Part shown: positions 9,700 through 19,400 of the stretch, piece after piece
How positions within the stretch are numbered: the first letter of the stretch is position 1
Layout: the number at the start of each line of letters is the position of its first letter
The notes under the pieces: model-generated
Seen by the model: the letters and a program-made list of their open reading frames with translations, nothing else
Told to the model about the DNA's origin: nothing
Database searches by the model: none
Position numbers and translations under genes: made by a program
Assembly: GCF_000720115.1 (NCBI RefSeq)
Contig: NZ_JOIR01000008.1
Coordinates: 1 to 64,000 of the forward strand
DNA length: 64,000 nucleotides
From: Streptomyces sp. NRRL F-2580
GTDB taxonomy: Bacteria; Actinomycetota; Actinomycetes; Streptomycetales; Streptomycetaceae
Direction: 5' to 3'

Positions 9700-10746
9700 T
9701 CAGCCGACGTAGTCCCGCAGCAAGGTCGTGAAGGCGGTCAGCTCCCGCATCGATTCGGACGGCAAGGGCTCCGCATCGAAATGGGCGATCCGGTTGCGGA
9801 TGTCCTTCACCCGCTGCAGATGACGGACGAACTGGCCGCGGTCCAGGGATTCACACTGGAGCGCGGCCCAGTTGAGGTCCGCCTGCTGAGCCATGACCTG
9901 CTTGCTCTGCTCTCCGTTGAGGAGGTAGACGTAGTCGCCGAACGTCAGATCCTCGACCCTGCCTGAACGGTTCTCGGCCTTCTTATTGGTCTGAACGGCC
10001 TTGATCGCGTCTTCGGTGAGCTTGGTTCCCAGCCACCGGCGCAGGAGCGACTCGAGCTCGCCGAGGAGGAAGAAGGGGCGGGCCGCGCTCTCGAAGCGGT
10101 GCACGACGTGGGCCTGCGTCACGATGCCGGACAGGCTCCCGTCTTCGCCCCGGATCAGCAGATAACCGTGTTCTGACAGCATGGGCAGGCAGGAGAAAAA
10201 CTCCTGTCGTGCGTCGGCCACCGGCAGGGACTCCTGCTGCATGGCGTTCTCCAGGCTGCGCTCCTTGCCCCGTTCGTACATCAGGGCCAGAGAACGCCAG
10301 GTGATGACGCCGTGGAGGGTCGTCATGCCCGTCGTGACAGGCACCTGGGCATAGCCCCTGTGGCGCATCAGGTACGTCGCCTGTGACAGTTCCGTGGTGG
10401 CGGAAACGCATCGCACTCCACCGCGGGCGGACGGCAGGTCACCGATCCGGAGCCGTTGCGGCAGCGAAGCCGAAGGAAGCGGATCCCTTTCGACCTCTTC
10501 GGCCTCATCGGGCACGAACGTGGCCTGGGCGGCCGCGGCGAGGGCGACGATCTGGACACGCTCGCCCGGAGCGCAATTGGCGAAGTCCGGGAGAGTGGCG
10601 AGCCCTGCGTCGGTGAGTGCTTGCGCGATGTCGTGCACGTTCCACGGCCGGCGCACGCGCACACCGAACAGGTCCAGCAGGTCCCCCAGGGGAAGATCCG
10701 TTCCCTTGAGCGCGAGAAGCTTCTCCGTGCTCGGCTTCTTGCTCAC
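9700..10746 (-). CDS. CBS-pair protein with C-terminal HEPN-like domain
   Basis: A 348-residue protein. Residues ~1-95 are an N-terminal helical region. Two CBS motifs follow (about 103-160, VTTGMTTLHGVITWRSL; about 165-222, LIRGEDGSLSGIVTQ), which normally bind adenine nucleotides and act as ligand switches. The C-terminal third is helical and ends in DIRNRIAHFDAEPLP, where R317 to H322 form the R-x4-H pattern of HEPN RNases, similar to the HEPN domain of Swt1-like proteins. That reading is from the motif only. The GTG start overlaps the upstream DUF262 gene stop (GTGA), so the two genes are one transcript. The pair runs against pglZ and brxD, inside the BREX operon. A nucleotide-gated RNase or an accessory sensor for the DUF262 nuclease are both possible. 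Confidence 0.75.
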   Translation of the reverse strand: MSKKPSTEKLLALKGTDLPLGDLLDLFGVRVRRPWNVHDIAQALTDAGLATLPDFANCAPGERVQIVALAAAAQATFVPDEAEEVERDPLPSASLPQRLRIGDLPSARGGVRCVSATTELSQATYLMRHRGYAQVPVTTGMTTLHGVITWRSLALMYERGKERSLENAMQQESLPVADARQEFFSCLPMLSEHGYLLIRGEDGSLSGIVTQAHVVHRFESAARPFFLLGELESLLRRWLGTKLTEDAIKAVQTNKKAENRSGRVEDLTFGDYVYLLNGEQSKQVMAQQADLNWAALQCESLDRGQFVRHLQRVKDIRNRIAHFDAEPLPSESMRELTAFTTLLRDYVG

Positions 10747-12581
10747 TTGACCGCCTTGGCGTCGGTCATGTCACGCAGGATCGTCCGCTTGCCCATGGCG
10801 TGGTAGACCATGTCCTCGAGCTGCTTGGCCCGTGCCGCGTAGAACGCCTCATAGTCGTTCTTCCTCAGCAGGTACGGATCGATCAGATGTGTCGCGATGA
10901 CGTCGTCGAACCACTCACGGCGCATGTCGGAGGCAGCGGCGAGCGAGTCGAGATAGGCACCCGGAGCACCGGTGAGGGCCTGAGCCGCACGCAGGGAGAG
11001 CGGTGTCTTGTTGACGATGGAGTTGGCGGGGGAGGTCTTGCCCCCTTCTTGGTTCCGGCGCACCCAGGCCCGGGGGAAGACGTGGCGGACGTCCACCCCG
11101 TACTCGTCCATCAGGCTGGGCTTCAGCGGGGTCTCCGTGTAGTGCCAGTCCACCGCGCCCTGTTTGATGAGCAGGGCGTAGATTCCCTTGTAGGCGGCGC
11201 TGTTGCGAGTCGTGAGCGTGTCCAGCCGCTCCGGGAAGAAGTAGGCGTCGGTCACGGTCTCGGGGGCGGGTCCCCCGCGCCGAACCCAGGCCACGAGCTG
11301 TTCGACGTCCCGCGTGAAGCGGGTTTCGGTGGAGCCTCCGTACATCTCACCGAGCACGCCGCACCAGTACCACTGCGTGATCATGTCCTCCGCGCCGAGC
11401 GTGTCCGTCGCCTCCCCGAGGATGGCCCTGACGGCGGCGAGGGGTACCAGCTGAGTGCGGTAGGGCAGATCGGCAGCGCGCACGATGCACTGCCTCTCCA
11501 AGAAGGCACCCACCCATGCGAACGCCTTGGCAAGCCGGGGAGCAAGCGACTCGAAGTCTGCGAGGGGGAGTTCCAGGAGGTCTCGGCGCTTGCAGGAGAC
11601 ACCGGTGCCCTGCCCGTCCTGCTTCCGCAACCAGGTGCGCACCAGCGCGACGGACTGCAGGAAGTCGCTGCTGCTCAGTCCGTCGTCGATGCCCGCCTCG
11701 AGTCGGCCGAACACCGGATGACGGCCGGCCAGCTCCTCCTTGATCGCCCGCCAGGCCTGCGGCAGCTGGTAGTAGTCCCCCGTCCGCTCGCGGTAGGCGC
11801 GGTCGCCGGCGTAGGTCGCCGTCAGCAGTTCGAAGACGTTGAGGGGCACACCGCCGGTGTTCACGCGCTCGAAGACGGCGCACACGGCGTCCATGGAGGT
11901 GGAGGCAGCCAGCTTGATCATGGGCACCTGGAAGGAGCGCACAGGCTCGAGAACCTGCTCCTCGAAACGGCTCCACCGATCGAAATGGCCGTCGTCCATC
12001 TTCTCGTACGCCCGTCGCCAGGCGTTCACCTTCGCGGTGTCGAAGACAATGCGCAAGGGGAAGAGTCCGGCGGCGCACTCGCCGTTGGCGGTGGTCAGGT
12101 CATGAACGACGTCCCGGGCGAAGTTGGCCCGAAGCACCTTGTCCTCCGGTACGGACACGATGGCCTCGTCGCGGTCCGCGGGCGAGCCGACCGCCTTCTC
12201 GATGTCCACGTAGTACCAGCGCCTGACGGCGTTGCCCCGTGCATCGCTGGTCTCGACGGGAGTCTCCTGGAACAGCGCCTGGAACAGGGAGGTGAGGCGC
12301 TGCTGGCCGTCGAGGAGCAGGAGGCTGGGCGCCACGTCCTCCGACACCTTCGCGCCGGTGAGGGCACGGGCACGGAACGGTGAGTCGCCGCCCGCCTCCA
12401 GCGTCATCACCACGCCCAGGGGGTAGTCGAGCGTCACCGTCGCAACAATGGCTCGAATTCGATCGTCATCCCACTTCCAGTCCCGCTGGAAGTCGGGCAG
12501 TTGGAGGGCCCCGGATGCCACATCCGCCAGGAGCGCCTTGAGTTTTACATTGTCGAGTCCCGCCACGTGCCTGTTCCCCAC
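10743..12581 (-). CDS. DUF262 / DUF1524-type nuclease (GmrSD-like)
   Basis: A 612-residue protein with an N-terminal DUF262 (ParB-like NTP-using) domain shown by LPDFQRDWKW at residues 28-37 and LLLLDGQQRLTSLF at about 87-100. A His-Me finger nuclease-like C-terminus has VDVRHVFPRAW (H500) and SPANSIVNKTPLS (N520), the DUF1524 pattern. This is the architecture of GmrSD-type modification-dependent restriction enzymes and BREX-associated BrxU. Such enzymes cut modified phage DNA, which would complement BREX; activity here is inferred. Coding starts with GTG at 12581; a second GTG five codons in (12566) has a better-placed GGGGA and may be the true start. It is co-transcribed with the CBS-HEPN gene and diverges from brxD. 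Confidence 0.85.
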   Translation of the reverse strand: MGNRHVAGLDNVKLKALLADVASGALQLPDFQRDWKWDDDRIRAIVATVTLDYPLGVVMTLEAGGDSPFRARALTGAKVSEDVAPSLLLLDGQQRLTSLFQALFQETPVETSDARGNAVRRWYYVDIEKAVGSPADRDEAIVSVPEDKVLRANFARDVVHDLTTANGECAAGLFPLRIVFDTAKVNAWRRAYEKMDDGHFDRWSRFEEQVLEPVRSFQVPMIKLAASTSMDAVCAVFERVNTGGVPLNVFELLTATYAGDRAYRERTGDYYQLPQAWRAIKEELAGRHPVFGRLEAGIDDGLSSSDFLQSVALVRTWLRKQDGQGTGVSCKRRDLLELPLADFESLAPRLAKAFAWVGAFLERQCIVRAADLPYRTQLVPLAAVRAILGEATDTLGAEDMITQWYWCGVLGEMYGGSTETRFTRDVEQLVAWVRRGGPAPETVTDAYFFPERLDTLTTRNSAAYKGIYALLIKQGAVDWHYTETPLKPSLMDEYGVDVRHVFPRAWVRRNQEGGKTSPANSIVNKTPLSLRAAQALTGAPGAYLDSLAAASDMRREWFDDVIATHLIDPYLLRKNDYEAFYAARAKQLEDMVYHAMGKRTILRDMTDAKAVK

Positions 12582-12715
12582 CCTTGCCGGTCTGCGCGCT
12601 CTCCACGCGGTGCGCGATTAGACCAACCGCGCGACATAACGGTCAACGAGATTGGCCGAGCCGGTAATGGACTTCAGCCAACCACCATGCGTCACCGCGA
12701 TGGGACACTGATGAC
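12582..12715. promoter_or_regulatory. Divergent intergenic region between the DUF262 cassette and brxD
   Basis: 134 nt separating two divergent transcription units. It is less GC-rich than its flanks in the centre (position 12618 to about 12660), as expected for facing promoters. I could not fix -10/-35 elements with confidence. Confidence 0.45.
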
Positions 12716-14050
12716 GTGAGTACCGCTGCTTCCTCCCGTCCCTCTCCGGCCAGTGCGGCACGTCGCCGTGCGGTGATCGACGCCCTGCGTCGCGGAGCCG
12801 TACCCGAAAGCGGGCTCGATCTGCTGGCCACCGGGCTGAGCCGGTTCGAGACGGCACTCGATGCCGAGCTCGACGCGGTCGCCTCCGGCTCCTCGGTGTT
12901 CAAGGCCGTACGCGGTGAGTACGGCTCGGGCAAGACCTTCTTCACCCGCTGGCTGGGCGAGCGGGCCAAGCGACTGGGCCTCGCCGTAGCCGAGATCCAG
13001 ATCTCGGAGACCGAGACGCCGCTGCACAAGCTGGAGACCGTGTACCGGCGGCTGACCGAGCGGCTGACCACCGCGAGCTTCCCGCCGAGTGCCCTCAGGC
13101 CTGTCATGGACGCCTGGTTCTACGCCCTGGAGGAGGACGCACTCGCAGCCGGTGCCGACGAGGAGGAGCTCCCCGCTGAAGTCGAGAAGCTGCTCACGGC
13201 GCGGCTGGCCGAGGTGTCCCGACACGCCCCTTCCTTCGCTACGGCCTTGCGGGGCTACCGGTCAGCCCTCACCGAGGGAGACGAGAAGACGGCCGCAGCG
13301 GTCATGGCATGGCTGGGCGGCCAGCCGCACGTGGCCGCGGCGGCCAGACGGTCCGCCGGGGTGCGCGGCGATCTGGACCACTTCGGGGCGTTCGGATTCC
13401 TGCAGGGGCTGCTGACGGTGCTCCGCGACTCCGGGCACCGGGGGCTGTTCGTGGTCCTCGACGAGGTGGAGACGTTGCAGCGGGTCCGCTCAGACGCCCG
13501 CGACAAGGCTCTGAACGCACTGCGGCAGCTCATCGACGAGGTGCATTCGGGCCGCTTCCCCGGGCTCTATCTGGTGATCACGGGAACTCCGGCGTTCTAC
13601 GACGGTCAGCAAGGCGTACAAAGGCTGCCTCCGTTGGCCCAGCGTCTCGCCACCGACTTCACCACGGACCCTCGGTTCGACAACCCGCGGGCCGTCCAGG
13701 TACGTCTGCCCGGTTTCACGCAGGAGTCGCTGATCGGTCTCGGCGTGACCATCCGGGACCTGTACGCGGAGGGTGCCGACGCCCCCGACCGGGTCAAGGC
13801 CGTCGTGGACGACGCGTACGTCGCCGACCTCGCGCGGGCGGTCGGCGGTGCGCTCGGCGGGAAGGTCGGGGTGGCGCCACGGCTGTTCCTGAAGAAACTC
13901 GTCGGCGATGTGCTTGACCGCGTCGACCAGTTCGACGACTTCGACCCCCGACAGCACTACCGGCTGACGGTCATGGACAACGAACTCACCGAGGTGGAGC
14001 GCAATCTGGCGGCCGCGGTGTCAGCCGACGAAATCGACTTGGACGTCTGA
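12716..14050 (+). CDS. brxD: BrxD, BREX ATP-binding protein
   Basis: A 444-residue AAA-type ATPase of the BrxD (DUF2791-like) family found in BREX type 2. Walker A is GEYGSGKT at residues 67-74 and Walker B is LFVVLDEVET with D249-E250; an LYLVITGTPAFYD sensor-like strand follows at about residue 284. The N-terminus carries the typical RRAVIDALRRGAVPESGLDLLATGL block. Coding begins with a GTG at 12716; Shine-Dalgarno support is weak, but no upstream start looks better. Its TGA shares one base with the ATG of brxHI, so the two are coupled. BrxD probably partners the helicase. It is separated from pglYZ by the antiparallel cassette, yet orientation and order otherwise match known BREX-2 loci. 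Confidence 0.88.
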   Translation: MSTAASSRPSPASAARRRAVIDALRRGAVPESGLDLLATGLSRFETALDAELDAVASGSSVFKAVRGEYGSGKTFFTRWLGERAKRLGLAVAEIQISETETPLHKLETVYRRLTERLTTASFPPSALRPVMDAWFYALEEDALAAGADEEELPAEVEKLLTARLAEVSRHAPSFATALRGYRSALTEGDEKTAAAVMAWLGGQPHVAAAARRSAGVRGDLDHFGAFGFLQGLLTVLRDSGHRGLFVVLDEVETLQRVRSDARDKALNALRQLIDEVHSGRFPGLYLVITGTPAFYDGQQGVQRLPPLAQRLATDFTTDPRFDNPRAVQVRLPGFTQESLIGLGVTIRDLYAEGADAPDRVKAVVDDAYVADLARAVGGALGGKVGVAPRLFLKKLVGDVLDRVDQFDDFDPRQHYRLTVMDNELTEVERNLAAAVSADEIDLDV

Positions 14051-16230
14051 TGGGCGGAGCCCGCGGAGAAGATCCCGTCGACCGGCTCGACCCCGTCGTA
14101 CTCCATCACGTGGTGAACACCCTGGGCTGGCCCGATCTGCGACCACTGCAGCGGGCAGCGATCCATCCCCTGATGGACGGCGAGGACGCGGTTATCCTCG
14201 CCCCCACCGCGGGAGGGAAGACCGAGGCCGCCTGCCTGCCGATCCTGTCGGCCATGTCCGAGGGCGGCTGGTCCGGTACCTCCGTGCTCTATCTGTGTCC
14301 GCTCAAGGCGCTGCTCAACAACCTCGTGACACGAGTCGACTCGTACGCCCAGTGGCTCGGGCGCAGCGCAGCCCTGTGGCACGGGGACACGAAGGAGTCG
14401 CAGCGCCGGCACATTCGCACCGAATCGCCGGACATCCTGCTCAGCACGCCCGAGTCGCTGGAGGCCATGCTCATCGGTGTGAAGACCGACCATGCTCACG
14501 TGCTGGGCAGTGTCCGGGCGGTCGTGGTGGACGAGGTGCACGCCTTCGCGGGTGACGATCGCGGGTGGCACCTCCTGGCCGTGCTGGAACGACTGGAGCG
14601 GGTAACGGGGCGCCCCGTCCAACGGATCGGCCTGTCGGCGACCGTGGGCAACCCCCAGCATCTGCTCACCTGGCTCCAGGGCTCCGGCGCCGGGAAGAGA
14701 GCGGGACAGGTCATCGCCCCCGACCTCGTCGCGGCACCCGCCGCTGCCGCGGAGCTCGGCCTGGAGGGCGGCCTCGATGCGCCGAAGGCGCGCCCTGCCG
14801 GTGAAGTGGAGCTCGACTATGTCGGTTCCCTCGACAACGCCGCCAAGCTCATCGCCACGCTCCATCGTGGCGAGAAGCGCTTGGTGTTCTGTGAATCGAG
14901 GCGCCAGGTGGAGGAGCTGGGCGCGGCACTGAGGGCGCGCGAGGTGACGGTCTTCCTCTCCCACGCCTCGCTGTCGGCCGGGGAGAGAGCCAGATCGGAG
15001 CAGGCCTTCGCGGAGGCGCGCGACTGCGTCATCATCTCGACGTCCACCCTGGAATTGGGGATCGACGTCGGCGACCTGGACCGCGTCATCCAGATCGATT
15101 CGCCTCGCACCGTCGCCTCGTTCCTCCAACGCATCGGACGCACGGGCCGAAGGCCGGGCAGTACCCGCAATTGCCTTCTCCTCGCTACCGGCAAGGACTC
15201 CCTGTTGCAGGCTGCCGGACTGCTTCTGCGCTGGGAGCAGGGCTGGGTGGAACCGGTGGTCGCACCGCCGGAGCCGCGCCACCTCGTGGCACAACAGCTC
15301 CTCGCCGCCACTCTCCAAGAACACAGGATCGGTGACCAGACCTGGTCCGGTCTGTGGAACGGACTGGCGCCGTTCGACTGCTCGTCCGCCCCCATTCTGC
15401 GTCATCTGGTGGACGAGGGGTTCCTCGACCAAGACGGCGGCATGCTCTTCATCGGCCCCGAGGCGGAACGTCGTTTCGGCCGTCGTCACTTCATCGAACT
15501 GACCGCGTCTTTCACGGCCCCACCGCAGTTCACCGTGCTGGCCGGGCGTACCGAGATCGGCCAGACGGATCCCTCCGTACTGACTGCGGAACGGCGAGGA
15601 CCGCGCAGGCTGCTGCTCGGAGGCCGAAGCTGGCAGGTCACCTTCGTGGACTGGCTGCGCAAGCGCGTCTTCGTCGAGCCGGCCGACGGCGGCGGCGTCG
15701 CCAAGTGGACGAGCGGGTCGATCGCCGGGCTGTCGTACTCCTTGACCCGCGCGATGCGCGACGTGCTGCTGGGGACGGACCCCTCGGTGTCGCTCACCCG
15801 CCGCGCCGAGGTGTGTCTGACCGAATGGCGTGCGGAGAGCGCGCCGCACACGGCCCATCCGGGAGGGACGCTGGTTTCCCGAGTGGAGAAGGACGTTCGT
15901 TGGTGGACGTGGGCCGGGTACCGCGCCAACGCCACGCTGGCGGCGACTATGCCGTCGATCAGCGACCCGGTCCAGCGACCGACCGACTGCTACGTGCGTC
16001 TGCGTGAAGACCTCACACCGGAGATGTGGCGGACAGCCCTTGAGGGGGCCGGCGGCGGCGCCGCCCTGGTCTTGCCGGATGTGGACCCCCGCGCCGTGCA
16101 CGGACTGAAGTTCTCCGCCGCACTGCCGGAGCGTCTCGCCATCGCCACCGTCGCCGCGCGGCTCGCCGACTTCGACGGGGCTCGCGCCGTACTCGCCGAC
16201 CCCGTCCGCTTTCACGTCGGGCAACCATGA
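14050..16230 (+). CDS. brxHI: BrxHI, Lhr-like DEAD/DEAH-box helicase
   Basis: A 726-residue superfamily-2 helicase of the BrxHI/Lhr-like group. Motif I is APTAGGKT (residues 51-58), motif II is DEVH (161-164), motif III is GLSATVG, and motif VI is QRIGRTGRRPG in the second RecA domain after IISTSTLELGIDVGDLD. The C-terminal third is a winged-helix/Lhr-core-like region. It should unwind or translocate on nucleic acid using ATP. The ATG overlaps the brxD stop by one base, showing coupled expression. BrxD-BrxHI pairs are the helicase module of BREX-2. No missing motif was found. It is followed by a 212-nt gap before the giant helicase-nuclease gene. Confidence 0.9.
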   Translation: MGGARGEDPVDRLDPVVLHHVVNTLGWPDLRPLQRAAIHPLMDGEDAVILAPTAGGKTEAACLPILSAMSEGGWSGTSVLYLCPLKALLNNLVTRVDSYAQWLGRSAALWHGDTKESQRRHIRTESPDILLSTPESLEAMLIGVKTDHAHVLGSVRAVVVDEVHAFAGDDRGWHLLAVLERLERVTGRPVQRIGLSATVGNPQHLLTWLQGSGAGKRAGQVIAPDLVAAPAAAAELGLEGGLDAPKARPAGEVELDYVGSLDNAAKLIATLHRGEKRLVFCESRRQVEELGAALRAREVTVFLSHASLSAGERARSEQAFAEARDCVIISTSTLELGIDVGDLDRVIQIDSPRTVASFLQRIGRTGRRPGSTRNCLLLATGKDSLLQAAGLLLRWEQGWVEPVVAPPEPRHLVAQQLLAATLQEHRIGDQTWSGLWNGLAPFDCSSAPILRHLVDEGFLDQDGGMLFIGPEAERRFGRRHFIELTASFTAPPQFTVLAGRTEIGQTDPSVLTAERRGPRRLLLGGRSWQVTFVDWLRKRVFVEPADGGGVAKWTSGSIAGLSYSLTRAMRDVLLGTDPSVSLTRRAEVCLTEWRAESAPHTAHPGGTLVSRVEKDVRWWTWAGYRANATLAATMPSISDPVQRPTDCYVRLREDLTPEMWRTALEGAGGGAALVLPDVDPRAVHGLKFSAALPERLAIATVAARLADFDGARAVLADPVRFHVGQP

Positions 16231-16442
16231 CGGCTGGCCTCATCTACGAGACCGGCTTCTGATTTCCACACCATGACCATAGAATTCGCGCGTCCATGGG
16301 GGGCGAGTGCGACAGGCCGAGCATGTCGCGCAGGGGGATCAGTCGGAGGATGCCGGGCCTGCCCGTGTCGCCGTACCCCGGTGAGAGTTGCGTGCTCTTC
16401 TCCTTCGGGCCTGAGTGGTGCGAAGCGAGAGCGGGGACGACT

Positions 16443-19400
16443 GTGACGACCGGTACGGGTATCTTCGGGGGCGGCAGCGATCTGGAACGCCTCAAGGCCG
16501 TCCTGGCAGGTTGGCGTACATCACTCGTAGACCTCAGCGGACGCAACCGACTGTTGAACTTCAGGCACACCCGCACCTCGACGCTGAAGATTTCGGCCCC
16601 CTCGCCCTCGGTCCTGGTGAGCCTGCTGGAGAACCGTGCGCTGTACTTCGCCCCGCTCCCGGACGAAGCACCCATTGAGGGCGAGCAGCCGGTGTGTTCG
16701 CCTCCCGGTGAAGACGACATCGTCACCGACAAGTCCACGGCTCCTGCCCTTGAACGGTCACTGCGCTCGCTGCGTTCCAAAGCGACACAGATGTTCAACG
16801 ACTACGGCCTGTGGACCCTTCACCTGGGCGTCGGCGTCCTGCACTGGCGGGAGGACGGAGCGACCACCAGCAGTCAGGCGCCACTGATCCTCTTCCCTGT
16901 GGAACTCGTGCGGACGTCCACCGGGCGGCTGCTCCTCCAGGCGAACGACGACGAGGACCCACAGCTCAATCCCGCGCTGCCGATCAAGCTGGAACAGTTC
17001 GGCATCGACTGGGCTCCTGTCGCCGAGACCGACTGCCGTGACGTGACCGCAGTGATCGAGGCCGTACGCAAGGCCGTGGCCGGCAAGTCCCAGTGGGCGG
17101 TGGAGGAGCAGGCCGTCATGGCGCTCTTCTCCTCCCACAAGGAGTCGATGTACCGGGACCTGCTCGAGAACGAGGACCGGCTCCTCGCGAGCGACCTGGT
17201 ACGCGCCGTGGCGGTGGGACCCGGCGACGCCCTCGCCTCGGACCGCTTCGACTTCGAGGAAGTGCCGTCGGAGCGGGTCGACGAGCTGGCCCCTCCGGAA
17301 GACACCCCCTTGGTGCTGGACGCGGACACCTCGCAGCGCCAGGCCGTCGCGGCCGCCGTCGCAGGACGGTCCTTCGTGCTCGACGGTCCTCCGGGAACGG
17401 GCAAGAGCCAGACGATCACCAACATCATCGCCGGGCTCATGCACGCCGGCCGCAGTGTGCTGTTCGTCAGTGAGAAGGCGGCTGCGCTGGACGTCGTACT
17501 GGAGCGGTTGCAGTCGGTGGGGCTCGACTCCTATGCCCTCGCCCTCCACAGCCGCAACACCAGCCGCAAGGCCGTGGCGCAGGAACTGGGCCGCGCGCTC
17601 TCCGAGCAGCCGCAGGCGAGCGGGCTCCCCGACCAGGAGCGGGTCCAGGCACGCCTCGACCGCGAAGCGCTGTCCGCGTACGCCACCGCAATGAACGAGA
17701 TGCGTCAGCCCATGGGCCGCACGCTGCACGATGTCATCGGACAGGTGGGCGTGCTCGACGACGCGCCTGTCGCCTACCTGGCCACTGGTGACGGTACCTC
17801 TCGGCGGTTCGACGCTTCCTCTCTGTCCGCGGCCGACCTGGAGAACGTCCTGAAGGCCGCCCGTGCCATCGGTGGCGCCTGGCAGGCAGTGGCGGACCCG
17901 GCCTTCCCCTGGCGCGGGCTGCGTTCGGACCTGCCCCATCCCGGCCCCGCGCTCGAGGAGGCACGCGCAGCCCTGAGGGGGCTGCTGTCCGCCCTCGACG
18001 GCTACGAAGCGCTCAATACGGACGGCGCGCAGTTCACGACATCGGACCAGGTGAACCGACTCATCCAGCTGCTCCGCCTGCTCGACGAACGTTTGCCCGT
18101 GCCCGAATGCTGGCTCACCGACGTCGACGTCGCGCACTCCGTGACCGATCCGGTCGAGTCCTTCCTCGACGTACTCCGTCGTGTACGGGGTGCCCAGCAG
18201 ACCGCGCAGGACCTCGTTGGCGTCCGCTGGCAGGAGCTGTCCCCGCGCCTGCGTTCCGAGCCGCCCGCGGCGGAGCAAGCCCTGGCCACCCTCGAACCGC
18301 GGGGGCTGGATCTGACCGGACTGACCGAGCAAGAGACGGACGGCCTCTGCCGCGAATTCAGGAAGGTGGCCGACCTACTGGGGACCGCCACCGCCTCGGC
18401 CCGTGAGCTCACCCGGATTCTGGGGGTCGACGAACCCCGATCACTGGCCGAGGTAGTGGCCCTGTGCGATCTGGCGGACCTGTCCGGTGTCCCGCACCGC
18501 CCGTTGGAGGCATGGTGCGACCCGGAGGGCTTCGCCGCCGCGCAGCAGGCTGCCCTCGACCTCGTGGCCGGCGCGGTGGGAGAGTTCGGGGTCTGCCGGG
18601 ACCGAACGGTTGCGGCGCGGGCGACCGCGCAGGAACACGCGGGGCCGGGCTGGGCGGACATACCGTCGCATCTGCCCTGTCAGCCTGGAGCCGCGGAGCT
18701 CGCGCTCGGCACTCTGAAGCCGCCCGGTGCCGATCTCACCGTCCTGGGCAGCGACGAGGCCGAATCGCTGGCCCGCCGCTGGGGCAGCCTTGCCGACATG
18801 CTGGAAGGCGCAGCGAAGTGCGCGGTGGACGCGGCCGATCTGCTGGGGTGCGAGCCGCCCGGGCCCCTCTCCGAGACGCGTTCCGTGGCGGGTCTGGCCG
18901 CTCTGGCCACCAACGTCCACCGGGCTCCCGAAGCCTGGTTCGATCCGGCGGTACTACCTCCGGCACGCCGGGCCGTGAACGAACTGCACCGCCTCATGGG
19001 CGTCCTCGACGTGGCCCGGCAGGAGGCACAGGGCGTGTTCGGCCCCGACACGCCCCGCGCCGCCGGCCTGATCGAAGCGGTGCGCCGTCTTTCGGAGAAC
19101 GGGCGGCGCTTCGCGGCCGGTCTGTCCTCTCAGGTGCGGGCCGACCGAAAACTCGTCGGCGGAATCAGCACCGGCGGGTCCTGGCACAGCGGGCTGCAGG
19201 AGGAGATGGCCAAGGCTGCGGTCTGGCAGCAAGCACACGAGGCCGTACAGGCCGCAGTGACCGAGTACGGAGACTTGCTCGCGGCCTACGCCGGTGACGA
19301 CCTGCCCGACCTCGACGCGCTGGACGGCGCCATGCGCCAGGCCGAGGAGGCGCACCGGCTGGGCGCAGCCGTGGTGGCCGACCCGGTGCGTCGCCGTCGC

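Noticed and set aside
16296..16442. Upstream start of the giant helicase-nuclease
   Set aside because: The extra 49 residues are not family-like and the ATG lacks a ribosome site; the GTG at 16443 precedes DUF4011 closely.
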